A stretch of DNA of 64,000 nt from Oxalobacter formigenes (GTDB taxonomy: Bacteria; Pseudomonadota; Gammaproteobacteria; Burkholderiales; Burkholderiaceae_D). A program made the position numbers and the translations under genes. Below the pieces are notes generated by a model. That model had not been told where the DNA came from. It made no database searches and saw only the letters and a program-made list of their open reading frames with translations. How positions within the stretch are numbered: position 1 is the first letter of the stretch; every line of letters starts with the position of its first letter. The DNA lies in contig NZ_CP018787.1 of assembly GCF_002127965.1 (NCBI RefSeq), forward strand, positions 1,488,001 to 1,552,000. Direction: 5' to 3'. This document shows, in pieces, positions 24,736-33,772 of the stretch.

Positions 24736-25878
24736 TTAAATTCCTTGTCCGGTGGTATACCAGTTGCAATTCGAATCGATATTGGCATTGGTATAGTAAA
24801 TTCGCGGTGTAAATGACGTGGTTGTTTTTACATAAGGTATTGCACCGACCAGCGCACCGTACGATGGAGCAGCCGCATCGCTTACGGTCATCACTAATGT
24901 GTAATCATTTCCGGAATAAGGCTTTAACAAGGTAATGGCTTGATTCGATTTTGACGTCTGTCCTCCCTGCTCCAGCCAGCCGTCCGACCATTTCCGGTAC
25001 CAGTTCGTCCCGTCGTTATAGGCATCGATGACATACCTGACCGGTTTGCTGTCGATGACCCTGTCCAGTTTGCCATCCACTTCATTGGCCAGTCCGGTAA
25101 TGTCGATCAGGCCGGGATTGGTGGCGGCATCGAAGGCTTTGATGCATGGTAGCAAGGTCAACGCAGGAGGCTGGACGCTATCAGATGCACCGTAAATTGG
25201 ATTGGAACGGGACGCGTCAAAACCCAATTTCCAGCCATTTCCGGTGTTTCCGGAAGTGGCATCATATCCAATCGCACCGGCATTATAAAAACTGCCGGTT
25301 AAATTCGACGAAGAATAATCATCGATTGGCCCGACAACCCCGGCAATATTCGGAAGCCCCGCCTCCCGTTTAACTCCGGGAGTAGAACTGCCTTCTGCAA
25401 ACCGGTCAATCAGATCCGGCAGATTGAACGTCGTCGATCCATCACCTGAACCAAATGTCGTCCCGATAGCGGCAAACAGATCGGGGTATGTTTCCCTTCC
25501 CACTTGCGAACCATCCGCTTTCAGATAACCTGCTGGTGGTGTTGCCATCGCAAAGTAGTCGATGGAACCGACAGGCGTACCCCGTTTGGCGATTTCCGCT
25601 TCCAATGCCAGCGTTTTTCCCTCCAGCTCCGACCTGTCGACTTTATTTTGAATGGCCGATTGAATCTCTTCAGAATCCGCTTTCGAGTCGATCTGTTCTG
25701 CCCATTGTTTCAGGTTAATTCCCAACGCCTGTCTGGCCGCTTCCTTGTCGCTGCTGTCTTCTCCAAGCAACTCTTTGAGATAATCCCGCAATTTGCCCAG
25801 TGCGCTTTTCATTTCGCCTGTTGTCGTTCTCGGCTGTTTGTTCCCATCCAGCACGTTCTTTTCCGGTAATTTCGTCAT
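24736..25878 (-). CDS. Phage tail-collar protein 2
   Basis: 380 residues. The N-terminus (MTKLPEKNVLDGN, SALGKLRDYLKELLGEDSSD) is shared with the genes at 0.1 and 33.8 kb. The collar domain is at residues ~95-165 (GSIDYFAMATPPAGYLKADG). A 218-base stretch covering residues ~160-231 is identical by eye to the third collar gene. The C-terminal GLIDITGLANEVDGKL block matches collar protein 1, followed by a unique tip. It is thus a mosaic of its two relatives. GGAG precedes the ATG. A terminator-like hairpin with seven Ts lies directly upstream. Confidence 0.8.
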   Translation of the reverse strand: MTKLPEKNVLDGNKQPRTTTGEMKSALGKLRDYLKELLGEDSSDKEAARQALGINLKQWAEQIDSKADSEEIQSAIQNKVDRSELEGKTLALEAEIAKRGTPVGSIDYFAMATPPAGYLKADGSQVGRETYPDLFAAIGTTFGSGDGSTTFNLPDLIDRFAEGSSTPGVKREAGLPNIAGVVGPIDDYSSSNLTGSFYNAGAIGYDATSGNTGNGWKLGFDASRSNPIYGASDSVQPPALTLLPCIKAFDAATNPGLIDITGLANEVDGKLDRVIDSKPVRYVIDAYNDGTNWYRKWSDGWLEQGGQTSKSNQAITLLKPYSGNDYTLVMTVSDAAAPSYGALVGAIPYVKTTTSFTPRIYYTNANIDSNCNWYTTGQGI

Positions 25879-25994
25879 GTGTTTTCTCCATAAAAAAAGA
25901 CCTCGCTTCAGGGAAGGAGGTCTTTCACGTTTAAATATCGGGACGCAATAAGGGCGTCATCGAAATGGTACCGGATAAAAAAACTTCGGTCAGC
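25879..25994 (-). promoter_or_regulatory. Shared leader of the tail-fibre family (copy 3)
   Basis: Box GCTGACCGAAG (25984-25994), hairpin GACGC...GCGTC (25942-25958), hairpin AGACCTC...GAGGTCT (25898-25923) with seven Ts (25892-25898), then GGAG and the ATG. Confidence 0.6.
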
Positions 25995-26054
25995 TTGTGC
26001 ACCTGTTGCGAAAGCAGTCAATATTGTCCTGCTTTCGCATGGTGCTTGCGCTTG

Positions 26055-27443
26055 TCAGAAACTGTACCGGTACCCGATATTGAACTGCTTCTGATCGAAA
26101 CGGCTGCCTTTGGCGTAGTTCGCGCCCATATAAATGTTATGCCGGTCGTTGATCTGCATGTTCAGACCGATGCCGTTATCCCACCAGCCTCCTCCGAAAT
26201 CATACGATTCACGGTCGGCGCCGTTGAAGGTGTAATGGGTCTTGCCGGAAAACTCCCGGATATAGCCGGTTTTGAAGTACACATCGATCGGGTTCTTGCC
26301 CTTTATGATACTGTAACCGGCGATGATGCTGGCGCGTCCCAGTGTCGAATCGTAACTGCCCAGTTTCGTTTGCAGGCCATTGGATGCCTGCACCGACGCA
26401 CTGTTCTGGTGCGAATACGTCAACTGCCCTTGGGGTTCGAGATACCAGCCGGTATCGGCATTTTCAAGATAGAAGCGTTTGCCGGTTTCGACCCCGATGG
26501 AAAAACCGTTCGTATTGCCGCTTCCATCGACACCCAGTCCGCCACCGGTCACGGTGTTGAACTCGTTTTTCATGTGCATGTATTTCACGATCCCATCCAC
26601 ATAAAAGCCGTTGTTCGCCATGTACGTGCCGTAAACACCGAGGTGATATGACCTGACGTCGCCAGTGCCGACGCTGTAATCCACGTCTCCTTTACTCGTT
26701 CCAGCCGCTGCGCCGACATAAAAACGTCCGTCCTGTCCGTCCAGCCTGCGGTCGACACCCATTTGCATCCCGGCGTATTTCATGTCCATGCCGCCCAGTC
26801 TGGAATCGAAATGGTCGAGCGAACCGCCATAGACCCGACCCCAGACGTCGCCGTCTTTGGCGTTACTTTGACGGAGCTGTCCCATGCGTTGCAGGAGAGT
26901 CTGGTTTTCGACGTAGCCCAGCAGGTAATTGATATTTAAGAGATTGACCGAGTTTTTGGCGGTATTGTTCAGGTCATTGCCCGGCGTGGCCGCCAGTATC
27001 CAGTACTGGGTATCGGAACGGGCAAAATTTTCTTCCCTGTCGAGTATATAGGAATAGGCTCCAACATCGACGCTGGTCTGCTGGATACCGGTTCCGGCAT
27101 CGCCACCCAATGCAAAAGTTCCTGTCCCGCCGCTGGAATCCTCGACAATGCGCAGTCGTTCCGTCCCCAGTGTCGAGGTCGCGATGTTCCCCAGATTGGC
27201 GTCGCGAACGTAAACCTTGTGCGCGCCGCTCGAACTGTCGGTAATGTAGATTTTGTCCCCGTTATTGATGGCCGTATTGCCGTCGCGAGCGATATCGGAA
27301 CGGACGTAGAAAGTCCCGTTTCCGGAAAGATTGGCGATCGTCAAATCCACCCGGTTACCCGAATGGGGATTGGCGGCGTCTCCGAGAATGACCTCCGTAC
27401 CGGCATCGACATTCAGGTTCGTGAGGTTGGATGAGTTCATCAT
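26055..27443 (-). pseudogene. Autotransporter, C-terminal half (translocator)
   Basis: 462 codons from an in-frame ATG pair after the interrupting TGA. It contains the end of a beta-helix passenger (SSNLTNLNVDAGTEVILGD) and a full autotransporter beta-barrel: VWGRVYGGSLDHFDSRLGG, repeated barrel strands, and the terminal aromatic NIGYRYSF signal. It is in the same frame as the gene half at 27447-28841, separated only by a TGA and one CAG codon. On its own it has no signal peptide, so it should not reach the outer membrane unless the stop is read through. Confidence 0.8.
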
Positions 27444-27446
27444 CTG

Positions 27447-28841
27447 TCATGTTGCCGTATTTGCAAGGTTCAGGGAAATAGAGCCGCCTGCGGAAGCGTC
27501 CGTACTGCCGGTATAGCGTGCATTTCCACTGAAGTTTCCGCTAATGCTGCCCGTCGCATCCGTTACCATATTGCCGGACAGGCTTGAACGTTCGCTCATG
27601 GTCAGCTGAACTTGCCCACCCGTTGTGGCATTCAGATTGCCGGTGCCAACCGCATCGCCACTGTAGGTTTGCTTCACGATACCGGAATCGCTGGCTGTCG
27701 CGTTGCCCGTCACACGGCTTGTATTGTCATAGGCGAGCTGAACCAGCGAACCGGCATTGTCGGAGACGAGATTGCCTGTAAATTGTGAAGCGCCATTGGC
27801 GTTCAGGACGATTTGCCCTTCTTTTTTGGCAACGATGTCTCCAGTGACGTTGTACACTCCTGCAACGGATGTGCCGTCCGCTTTTTCCGATGCGATGGAG
27901 GAACCGGTACCGGACGAGAAAATGGCATAGCTGCCTTTGGAAGAATCCACGGTGATGGTCGTATCACCGGCCAGGTGGATTTTGCCTCCCTCAAACGATT
28001 GTTTTATGCACGACGCATTTCCCAAAAGACAATTCAGGGTTGATCCCGACCAGACTTCTCCGTCTTCGGCAGCCAGCCCGTGAGCTGTCGATCCGGTTGT
28101 CGTTATCGTCGTGTTGCCCAGGTAAATCTCGCCGGTCTTGTTGGCGTATACGGCATGGGCGCTGTTACCGGCTGTCTGGATGACACTGCCGTTTCCAACC
28201 GTCACTTCTGCGGATGAAACCTGTGGCATCCCTTCCGTTTCCATAGTGCGGTTGCCTGCGTAGATACCGTATCCCAGACCCTGGGAGGTATTTTCACCAT
28301 TGGCTTGTGTGACAATGGTCGCGTTTTCGCCTAGCGTGATGACATTTTTTCCCCCGTTGCCTGTCTGGTTGGACAAGTTGGCCCGGACAGCGACACCGCT
28401 CGTTGTCGTGATGTTTGCGCGATCGCCGACAACCAGATTCGAAGCGCCTGTCACGGCCAGATTGAGTCCGTCAGCTGAATAGCCGGTTGTGACAATAGTC
28501 AGGTCGTCACCGATCGTCAGGTTATTGCTTGAGCGCTGCATGAGGGCGTCAGACTGGGAACCGGTTGTGTTGACCGTGACTTTGTTCAAGGTGCCACCCT
28601 GGTTATACATGCCATAACCGGTCAAGGGAGTAAGGCTCATGTTCTGGGTCGTATTGATTTCCACTTCATCGTACTGTCCCGGATTGCCGCAATAATAAAG
28701 TGTGTTATCTGTTGTCAGTTTCGATCCGGACGGTGTGCATACGGCAAGCGCCGGACCTGCGAGACAAAAACCAAAGCCGAATGCCATTGCCAGTTGCCTG
28801 CATAAAACAATCGGAAAAACGGTTACCGTTTCTTTCTTCAT
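27447..28841 (-). pseudogene. Autotransporter, N-terminal half (signal and passenger)
   Basis: 464 residues. AAAGGAG precedes the ATG. The signal peptide has core MAFGFGFCLAGPALA. The passenger is Ser/Thr/Gly/Asn-rich beta-helix repeat sequence (for example NLTIGDDLTIVTTGYSADGLNL). The frame ends in a TGA at 27447-27449 after SLNLANTAT, then continues as QMMNSSNLTNL. In related passengers a W often stands at this point, so TGG to TGA is the likely change. Without the barrel half this product would remain periplasmic. Confidence 0.8.
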
Positions 28842-29716
28842 ACTTCTCCTTTAATTGAATTCCCCTCTGAGCCGCATACTGAAACCAGTCATTCAGGTTT
28901 TATGTTTTTATAAATAAAATCGGCATTTCTTTAAAAATATTGATTGCATGCAATCTTTTAAAAACCCGCGTGTTCTTTCTGTATCACTGAATATCCAAAA
29001 AAGAATTTTTCAAGAAAATAGTTTGCATGCAAATCAATTTCACGAATTTTATCATTAAATGTTAAATATCAAATCAATGTTACATTTTTTGATATATAAG
29101 ACGTTTAAACAATTAATAGACGAAACCCAAATTAAGCGAACTGGAGAATAATAAAAACAAACAGAATGCATCAGCTTTAAGTAACTGATTTCAAATGAAA
29201 ATAATTTACACACATAAAAATTTCCTTTATTTCGATTCACAGTATTATTTCTGTTGAAACAATAGGAAAAATGTATAAAGCGATGTTGTAAATTTACAGT
29301 GGAGATTATTTATATTTCTTTATAGAAATAAATAAATATTACTTGCGGGATATGTTTTTTAATATTTATGACAAAAACATAATGTCTATAAATCAAATAT
29401 TGATTTCAGGAAATGAAATTTGAAGGAATATGTAAAAACCTTTCAGGTTTTCAATAATGGATTTATATCGTCTCTTTATTAACGAATGGTTTTCTATGTT
29501 ATAAAAAATGTTTTCTTTAAAAAACATTTCAAACAGGAAACCTGTTTAAAAAGTCCGCGTCTTTTTTTAAACAAGCTGATTTAAAAAATCATCATCGATG
29601 CCAATAGCTGAGGGAAGACGTTTTTTCCTGTTATATGGTTAGGGTAAAAAAGTGCATGACGATACATGTGCATCAGGATGAACCGGCTTCAAAACAGGTT
29701 TATAATAGGAAGCTGT
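28842..29716. other. AT-rich intergenic region
   Basis: About 870 bases, markedly richer in A and T than the genes on both sides, with no credible gene. It probably carries the autotransporter promoter at its left end. TATAAT at 29701-29706 is the likely -10 of the tRNA gene. Confidence 0.5.
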
Positions 29717-29790
29717 GCGGCGGTAGCTCAATGGCAGAGCCGAAGCTTCCCAAGCTTAAGACGCGGGTTCGATTCCCGTCTGCCGCTCCA
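29717..29790 (+). tRNA. tRNA-Gly (anticodon CCC)
   Basis: Full cloverleaf: acceptor GCGGCGG pairing with CTGCCGC, D arm GCTC/GAGC, anticodon loop TTCCCAA (CCC), T arm with GTTCGATTC, and an encoded CCA end. TATAAT lies 11 bases upstream. Confidence 0.95.
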
Positions 29791-30035
29791 TTTCTGTCAC
29801 TGTCCGCAATCAATGCCCTGACCGGCCAGTGTTCCTGAAACGCCAGCTCGTCATGCAACGCGTCTCCCCTCATCCGCTTCCATCGAATGCACCTGTCCTC
29901 AAAATGGGGAAAAGACCGTTCTGGGTCATGTGTTTTGTTTCCTGAAGCAGGAAAAAAGGTTTTATTGACGTTTTTTGCCCTGAAGAAATACCAATAAAAT
30001 ATGGACGTGGCTTTATCGGATTGATAAAATGCGCG

Positions 30036-30145
30036 CAGTCTCCTTGGGGAGTAGCCTGCTTCGCTTGCACGAAGCGCTTATGTCAACATATTCAGCCCTC
30101 CCGGCTGTGGTATAAGCGACCATCCGGTTTGGCGAGACCAGCGAG
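30036..30145 (+). promoter_or_regulatory. yybP-ykoY manganese riboswitch
   Basis: Contains the two conserved halves of this class, TTGGGGAGTAGCC (from 30044) and TTTGGCGAGACCAG (from 30129), with GTCAACATA between and a GC-rich hairpin arm. It lies about 65 bases before the manganese exporter MntP, the classic target of this Mn2+ sensor. Confidence 0.85.
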
Positions 30146-30211
30146 CGGTTCATGTTTTCCCGGTCGGGCGCATGGATTGCTTGTCTGTTGCGTCCCGGCC
30201 GCTGTATCACG

Positions 30212-30787
30212 ATGAATCCGATTTCCATTTTCATGCTCGGCATGGCCATGTCCACCGATGCATTCGCGGCCGCCCTCGGCAAGGGCGCAGGCATGCTCAA
30301 ACCCCGTTTCAATGAGGCTCTTCGCATAGGGTTCATTTTCGGCTTTGTAGAAATGCTGACCCCCATCATCGGCTGGTTTCTGGGATCGGCCGCCGCGCGT
30401 TATATCGACAGCATCGACCATTGGGTGGCCTTCATTTTGCTGGCCGGTTTGGGCTGCCACATGATTTACGGCTCCTTTCAGGATGAACCGCAAGAAAAGG
30501 AAACCTCGCGGAAAAACGGGATTTTTTCGATTGCCCTGACCGGTCTGGCAACCAGTATCGACGCGCTGGCGGTCGGCGTCGGGTTGGCCTTGATCGACGT
30601 GAATATCGTTCTGGTCGCCATCGTGATCGGTTTATGTACCTGGACGATGGTCACGATCGGGATCATGATGGGACGCATTCTGGGCAAAATGGTCGGAAAA
30701 CGTGCGGAAATGATCGGAGGCTTTGTACTGATTGTCGTGGGCACCAGTATTCTTTGCGAACATATCGGTTCTTCCCCTGGCTTGTGA
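30212..30787 (+). CDS. mntP: Manganese efflux pump MntP
   Basis: 191 residues, six membrane segments in two related halves. The two halves carry SIFMLGMAMSTDAFAAALGKG and GLATSIDALAVGVGLA, the conserved acidic motifs of MntP. It exports Mn2+ across the inner membrane. The start at 30212 matches the family N-terminus. An Mn-sensing riboswitch precedes it, so expression should rise with manganese. Confidence 0.92.
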   Translation: MNPISIFMLGMAMSTDAFAAALGKGAGMLKPRFNEALRIGFIFGFVEMLTPIIGWFLGSAAARYIDSIDHWVAFILLAGLGCHMIYGSFQDEPQEKETSRKNGIFSIALTGLATSIDALAVGVGLALIDVNIVLVAIVIGLCTWTMVTIGIMMGRILGKMVGKRAEMIGGFVLIVVGTSILCEHIGSSPGL

Positions 30788-31101
30788 GGCTTCCTTCATC
30801 GTGCCAGGCACATGCACGTTACTGTACCCACTTGCACGGGAATGGATCGGACTATTTGTCTGATTTCGGAAAAAACGATTTTAAAATCAGTTATATCCTG
30901 TATAAAAATTTTTGATATTGCCGATTCTGAAAAACTTGAATTCTTCCCTGAATGAATAAGGTCAATATGTCATCGGGAACGTAAGTGTTTTTTCCATTTT
31001 CTGTCTGGATTATAATAATCGGCTTGCAAAAGGCAATATTCAAACCCGCCTTTTAAAGGGTTTTCAAAACAATAAACGGAAAGTTTTAAAGGCACAGTAA
31101 A

Positions 31102-31593
31102 ATGGGAATCATTGCGAGAAAGTTCAACCCTGACGACATTGAAAGCGCCATCGATATCTGGAATGAAATTGTGGAAGACGGCATCGCCTTTCCGCAAATG
31201 GAACAACTGGACAAACAGGCCGGACTGGATTTTTTCCTCTCCCAATCCCATACAGGCGTGGCAATCGAGGAAGACACAGGCAAAATGGTCGGCCTGTACA
31301 TCCTGCATCCCAACAACGTCGGACGTTGCGGGCATATCTGCAATACCAGTTATGCCGTGAAAGGCAGTGAACGCGGCAAGCGTATCGGCGAAATTCTGGT
31401 GAAAGACAGTATGGAACAGGGCAAAAAACTCGGTTTCAGGATTTTGCAATTCAATGCCGTGGTCAGCACCAATGAACCGGCTCTGCGTCTGTATAAAAAA
31501 CTGGGCTTTACACAACTGGGCATTATTCCGGGAGGCTTCCTGATGAAAGACGGGCATTATCAGGACATTATTCCGCATTATCACGTTTTATAA
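31102..31593 (+). CDS. GNAT family N-acetyltransferase
   Basis: 163 residues with the GNAT fold: an N-terminal RKFNPDDIESAIDIWNEIV, the acetyl-CoA-binding region KGSERGKRIGEIL (Q/R-x-x-G-x-G/A type), and a C-terminal NEPALRLYKKLGFTQLG. The AFPQMEQLD segment near residue 30 is like phosphinothricin-type acetyltransferases. The substrate is unknown. It is monocistronic; a terminator lies about 110 bases downstream. Confidence 0.85.
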   Translation: MGIIARKFNPDDIESAIDIWNEIVEDGIAFPQMEQLDKQAGLDFFLSQSHTGVAIEEDTGKMVGLYILHPNNVGRCGHICNTSYAVKGSERGKRIGEILVKDSMEQGKKLGFRILQFNAVVSTNEPALRLYKKLGFTQLGIIPGGFLMKDGHYQDIIPHYHVL

Positions 31594-31704
31594 AAAACCA
31601 TTTATAAACAATGATTTTTTATAAATGATGATTCTGATTTTTACAGTGGATTGATTCAGGCATTTCATCCTTCTTTTTAAAAGTCACTAATCATTCAAAC
31701 AAAA

Positions 31705-31740
31705 AACCGGCTGTCTATTCACGCCGGTTTTTTATTTTTT
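31705..31740. terminator. Bidirectional terminator
   Basis: A6 then ACCGGC...GCCGGT then T6 and more Ts. It lies between the convergent acetyltransferase gene and the Sel1 fragment. Confidence 0.7.
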
Positions 31741-31753
31741 CATTCGAATGAAA

Positions 31754-32011
31754 TCAGTTGCCTAACTTGTATTTGATCCAGTCGAATATCGTCCAGCTTG
31801 AGGGATCGACTTCGTGCGTTCTGGCTCTGGTCTCTTTGGCCCTCTTCTGCCAGTAGTCCCATTTCACCGGGCTTTTTTCCAGCCCATAGTTCCCGTTCGG
31901 GTAGGCTTTGGCAAGCACATCCATCGCGAGAGCATGTTTTATACGTTTTTTTAATGTAGAGCGCTTTTGTTCTGCTTGCAATCGATTCCGGCATTTTTTT
32001 ATTTTCTCTCA
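31754..32011 (-). pseudogene. C-terminal remnant of a Sel1-repeat partner protein
   Basis: 85 codons from an ATG at 32011 that overlaps the end of the upstream gene. Its last ~60 residues align with the C-termini of the Sel1 proteins at 58-60 kb: AMDVLAKAY, GL, KWDYWQKRAKETR and THEVDPSSWTI here, against AMERLYEAY, GL, KAHYWAEKARETR and TGEVDPRSLSV there. The signal peptide and all complete Sel1 repeats are missing. The overlap with the upstream frame suggests an in-place deletion joined the two genes. Confidence 0.65.
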
Positions 32012-33506
32012 TTCTGGTTTTTATTCTCATTCAACATCCACCCATCCACCATCGAATTGAACCGCTTCTTCAGTGCATCGCCCAGTTGTTCGATGAAGAC
32101 GCCTCCCTTGCCTGCTGTTTTTATCAGGCCTTTCATCTGGCCGTCTATCGCTTTTCCTCCCACGGCTTTGATGCTCGCTATTTTGAAGGCCAGCTCCCAG
32201 TCATGGGTTCCTTTTTCCTTCACGATGCTGGCGTTGGCTTCGGCAAGGTTGATGCTGAAGTCTTTGACCATTTTGAACGCTGTCATGCCTGCTCCTGTCA
32301 TGGCGGCTCCAGCCATGAGGGACGCTCCCGGTATGGATACGGCTGCGTACGGCCCTTTTTCTCCCAGCACTTCGTATCCGAATCGGGTGAGGTTTTCGAC
32401 TGTTTTGGCATCGTCTCCGGCGACGATTGATTTGTTGAGTTTTTCGATGGTGACGCTGTTTTTCAGCCAGGTCTCGCTTTTTTTGATGAAATCGAAAAGG
32501 TTTTCATCGACGTTTTTGGTAATGGACGGGTTGATGGGCTTGCCGCCGTTTGCTGTTGCCAGGGCGTGGTCTGCGAGTGAGACGAGAGCCATTCCCAGTT
32601 TTGCAGGTTCGGTGATGTATTCGTTGAGAAAGGCGTCGCTGACGATCTGGTACTTTTCTTTCCCGTTGACGTCGGTTTTGATGGGTTCAGCGGCGGCCTC
32701 GGCCAGTTTCTGGCTGGCGGGATGCCCGAGGATGGCCTGATAGGTGGGCTGATAATCCTGTCGGGAATGGGTGACGGGGTTTGGCATGGCATTTCTGGCG
32801 ACGTCGGCTATCCAGTTCAACAGGTGGTTCCCGTTTCCGGTTTCCTGTTGCCGGCGGGTGATGTCAGCGGTTTTTTCGACGAGTTCTCCAGTAGCCCGGT
32901 TGACTCCCTGCTGGATCGGTACGAAGGCGTTGGGGTATTTTCCTTCGGGATCGGATTACGCGGCGATATTGTCGGCGTTTTCGTTCTCGCCTATCTGGTT
33001 CGCGTATGTCTGGACGCTGTTTTGCGGAGTGTTTTCCTGTTTCTGGTTTTGGACGGATTCCTGTTGATTGGCCTGATTCCGGTTTTTGAGGTTTTCAAGG
33101 TTTTTTGCCGTATAAGGATCGTGAATTCCAATCGTGCCACTCCCGTCTTTATTCGTCCGGAAAGTTCCGGTCTTGTCTTCTTCCGTCTGGCTGTTGCCCA
33201 CCCCTCTGATCTCGATTTGCAAAGGAGGGTCTTGTTCTTGCTGTGCTTGTTTGTTTTGTTCTGCCTGCCGGGTATTTCCCGCTTGTATCCGGGCAAGGAC
33301 TTCGCGTCCGAAGTTCAGGGCTGTCTGTTCTGTTTTCAGGACAGGCTCTGTCCTGATTTCCGGTCCCGTCCATTATTTTGTGCTGCCAGTCTTTTTTCTT
33401 CTTCGCTCAGTGTGATGTCAGGCATTTTGTAGCCAAAGGCTTTTTCGAATTCGTCTGCCCTGATCGGTTGCCCGATCATGGCAAAGCCTTTCGGTACGGA
33501 CGACAT
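31999..33506 (-). pseudogene. Broken copy C of the large Sel1-paired protein
   Basis: The start at 33506 (MSSVPKGFAMIGQP) has GGGAG five bases upstream. The frame is lost between about 33372 and 33336 and continues one frame over as TGPEIRTEPVLKTEQTALNF. It then meets an in-frame TAA at 32956-32958 and reopens as SDPEGKYPNAFVP to a stop at 31999. Motifs shared with copy B at 59.9 kb: IGIHDPYTAKN/IGYHDPVTPEN, VNGKEK...NEYITEP/VNGKDK...NEFVTKP, EVLGEKGPYAA/ESLGSKAPYAA. A glycine/alanine-rich hydrophobic stretch follows the last motif. Two independent lesions argue for a decayed gene rather than a sequencing slip. Confidence 0.75.
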
Positions 33507-33698
33507 GGCACTCCCTGTCCAGTCTTTTTCCAATTTTCAGCTCCTGTTTTTTTGTCTGTTTTGTCATGTCACGATGTGACTTTTGCTTCAGACTGTACAC
33601 TTGATACACTTTTCGGTCAGCCTGTCTGTACGGGCTTGTGTAAAAAAACAAATGCCATGGCTGACCGAAGAGAAAAACCGTCCTAAACTGTGGGCGAC

Positions 33699-33721
33699 GG
33701 GCGCTTTTGCGCCCTTTTTTT
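33699..33721 (+). terminator. Leader hairpin 1 with T tract
   Basis: GGGCGC-TTTT-GCGCCC followed by seven Ts. The gene to the left points the other way, so this terminator-shaped element cannot serve an upstream gene and lies in the leader of the collar gene. Confidence 0.7.
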
Positions 33722-33730
33722 GTTTTCAGG

Positions 33731-33759
33731 CCTCTCCCTTGTCGGGGAGGTCTTTTTTT
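33731..33759 (+). terminator. Leader hairpin 2 with T tract
   Basis: CCTCTCC...GGGGAGG followed by TCTTTTTTT, ending a few bases before the GGAG of the collar gene. Confidence 0.65.
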
Positions 33760-33772
33760 ATGGAGAAACGAT

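Larger units (their letters stand above)
33607..33772 (+). promoter_or_regulatory. Shared leader of the tail-fibre family (copy 4) and divergent box pair
   Basis: GGCTGACCGAAGA at 33659-33671 faces right toward the collar gene. An inverted copy, TTCGGTCAGCC at 33612-33622, faces left toward the broken large gene. Two terminator-like hairpins follow on the right. Confidence 0.6.

Noticed and set aside
27447-27449. TGA read as selenocysteine
   Set aside because: No selenocysteine insertion element was recognised, and autotransporter passengers are not known to contain this residue; a TGG to TGA change explains the site.
29055-29240. Open frame in the AT-rich gap
   Set aside because: Low-complexity AT-driven frame with no initiation signal.
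33336-33375. Programmed ribosomal frameshift in the large broken gene
   Set aside because: No clear slippery heptamer, and the gene also has an in-frame stop further on, so decay is the simpler reading.
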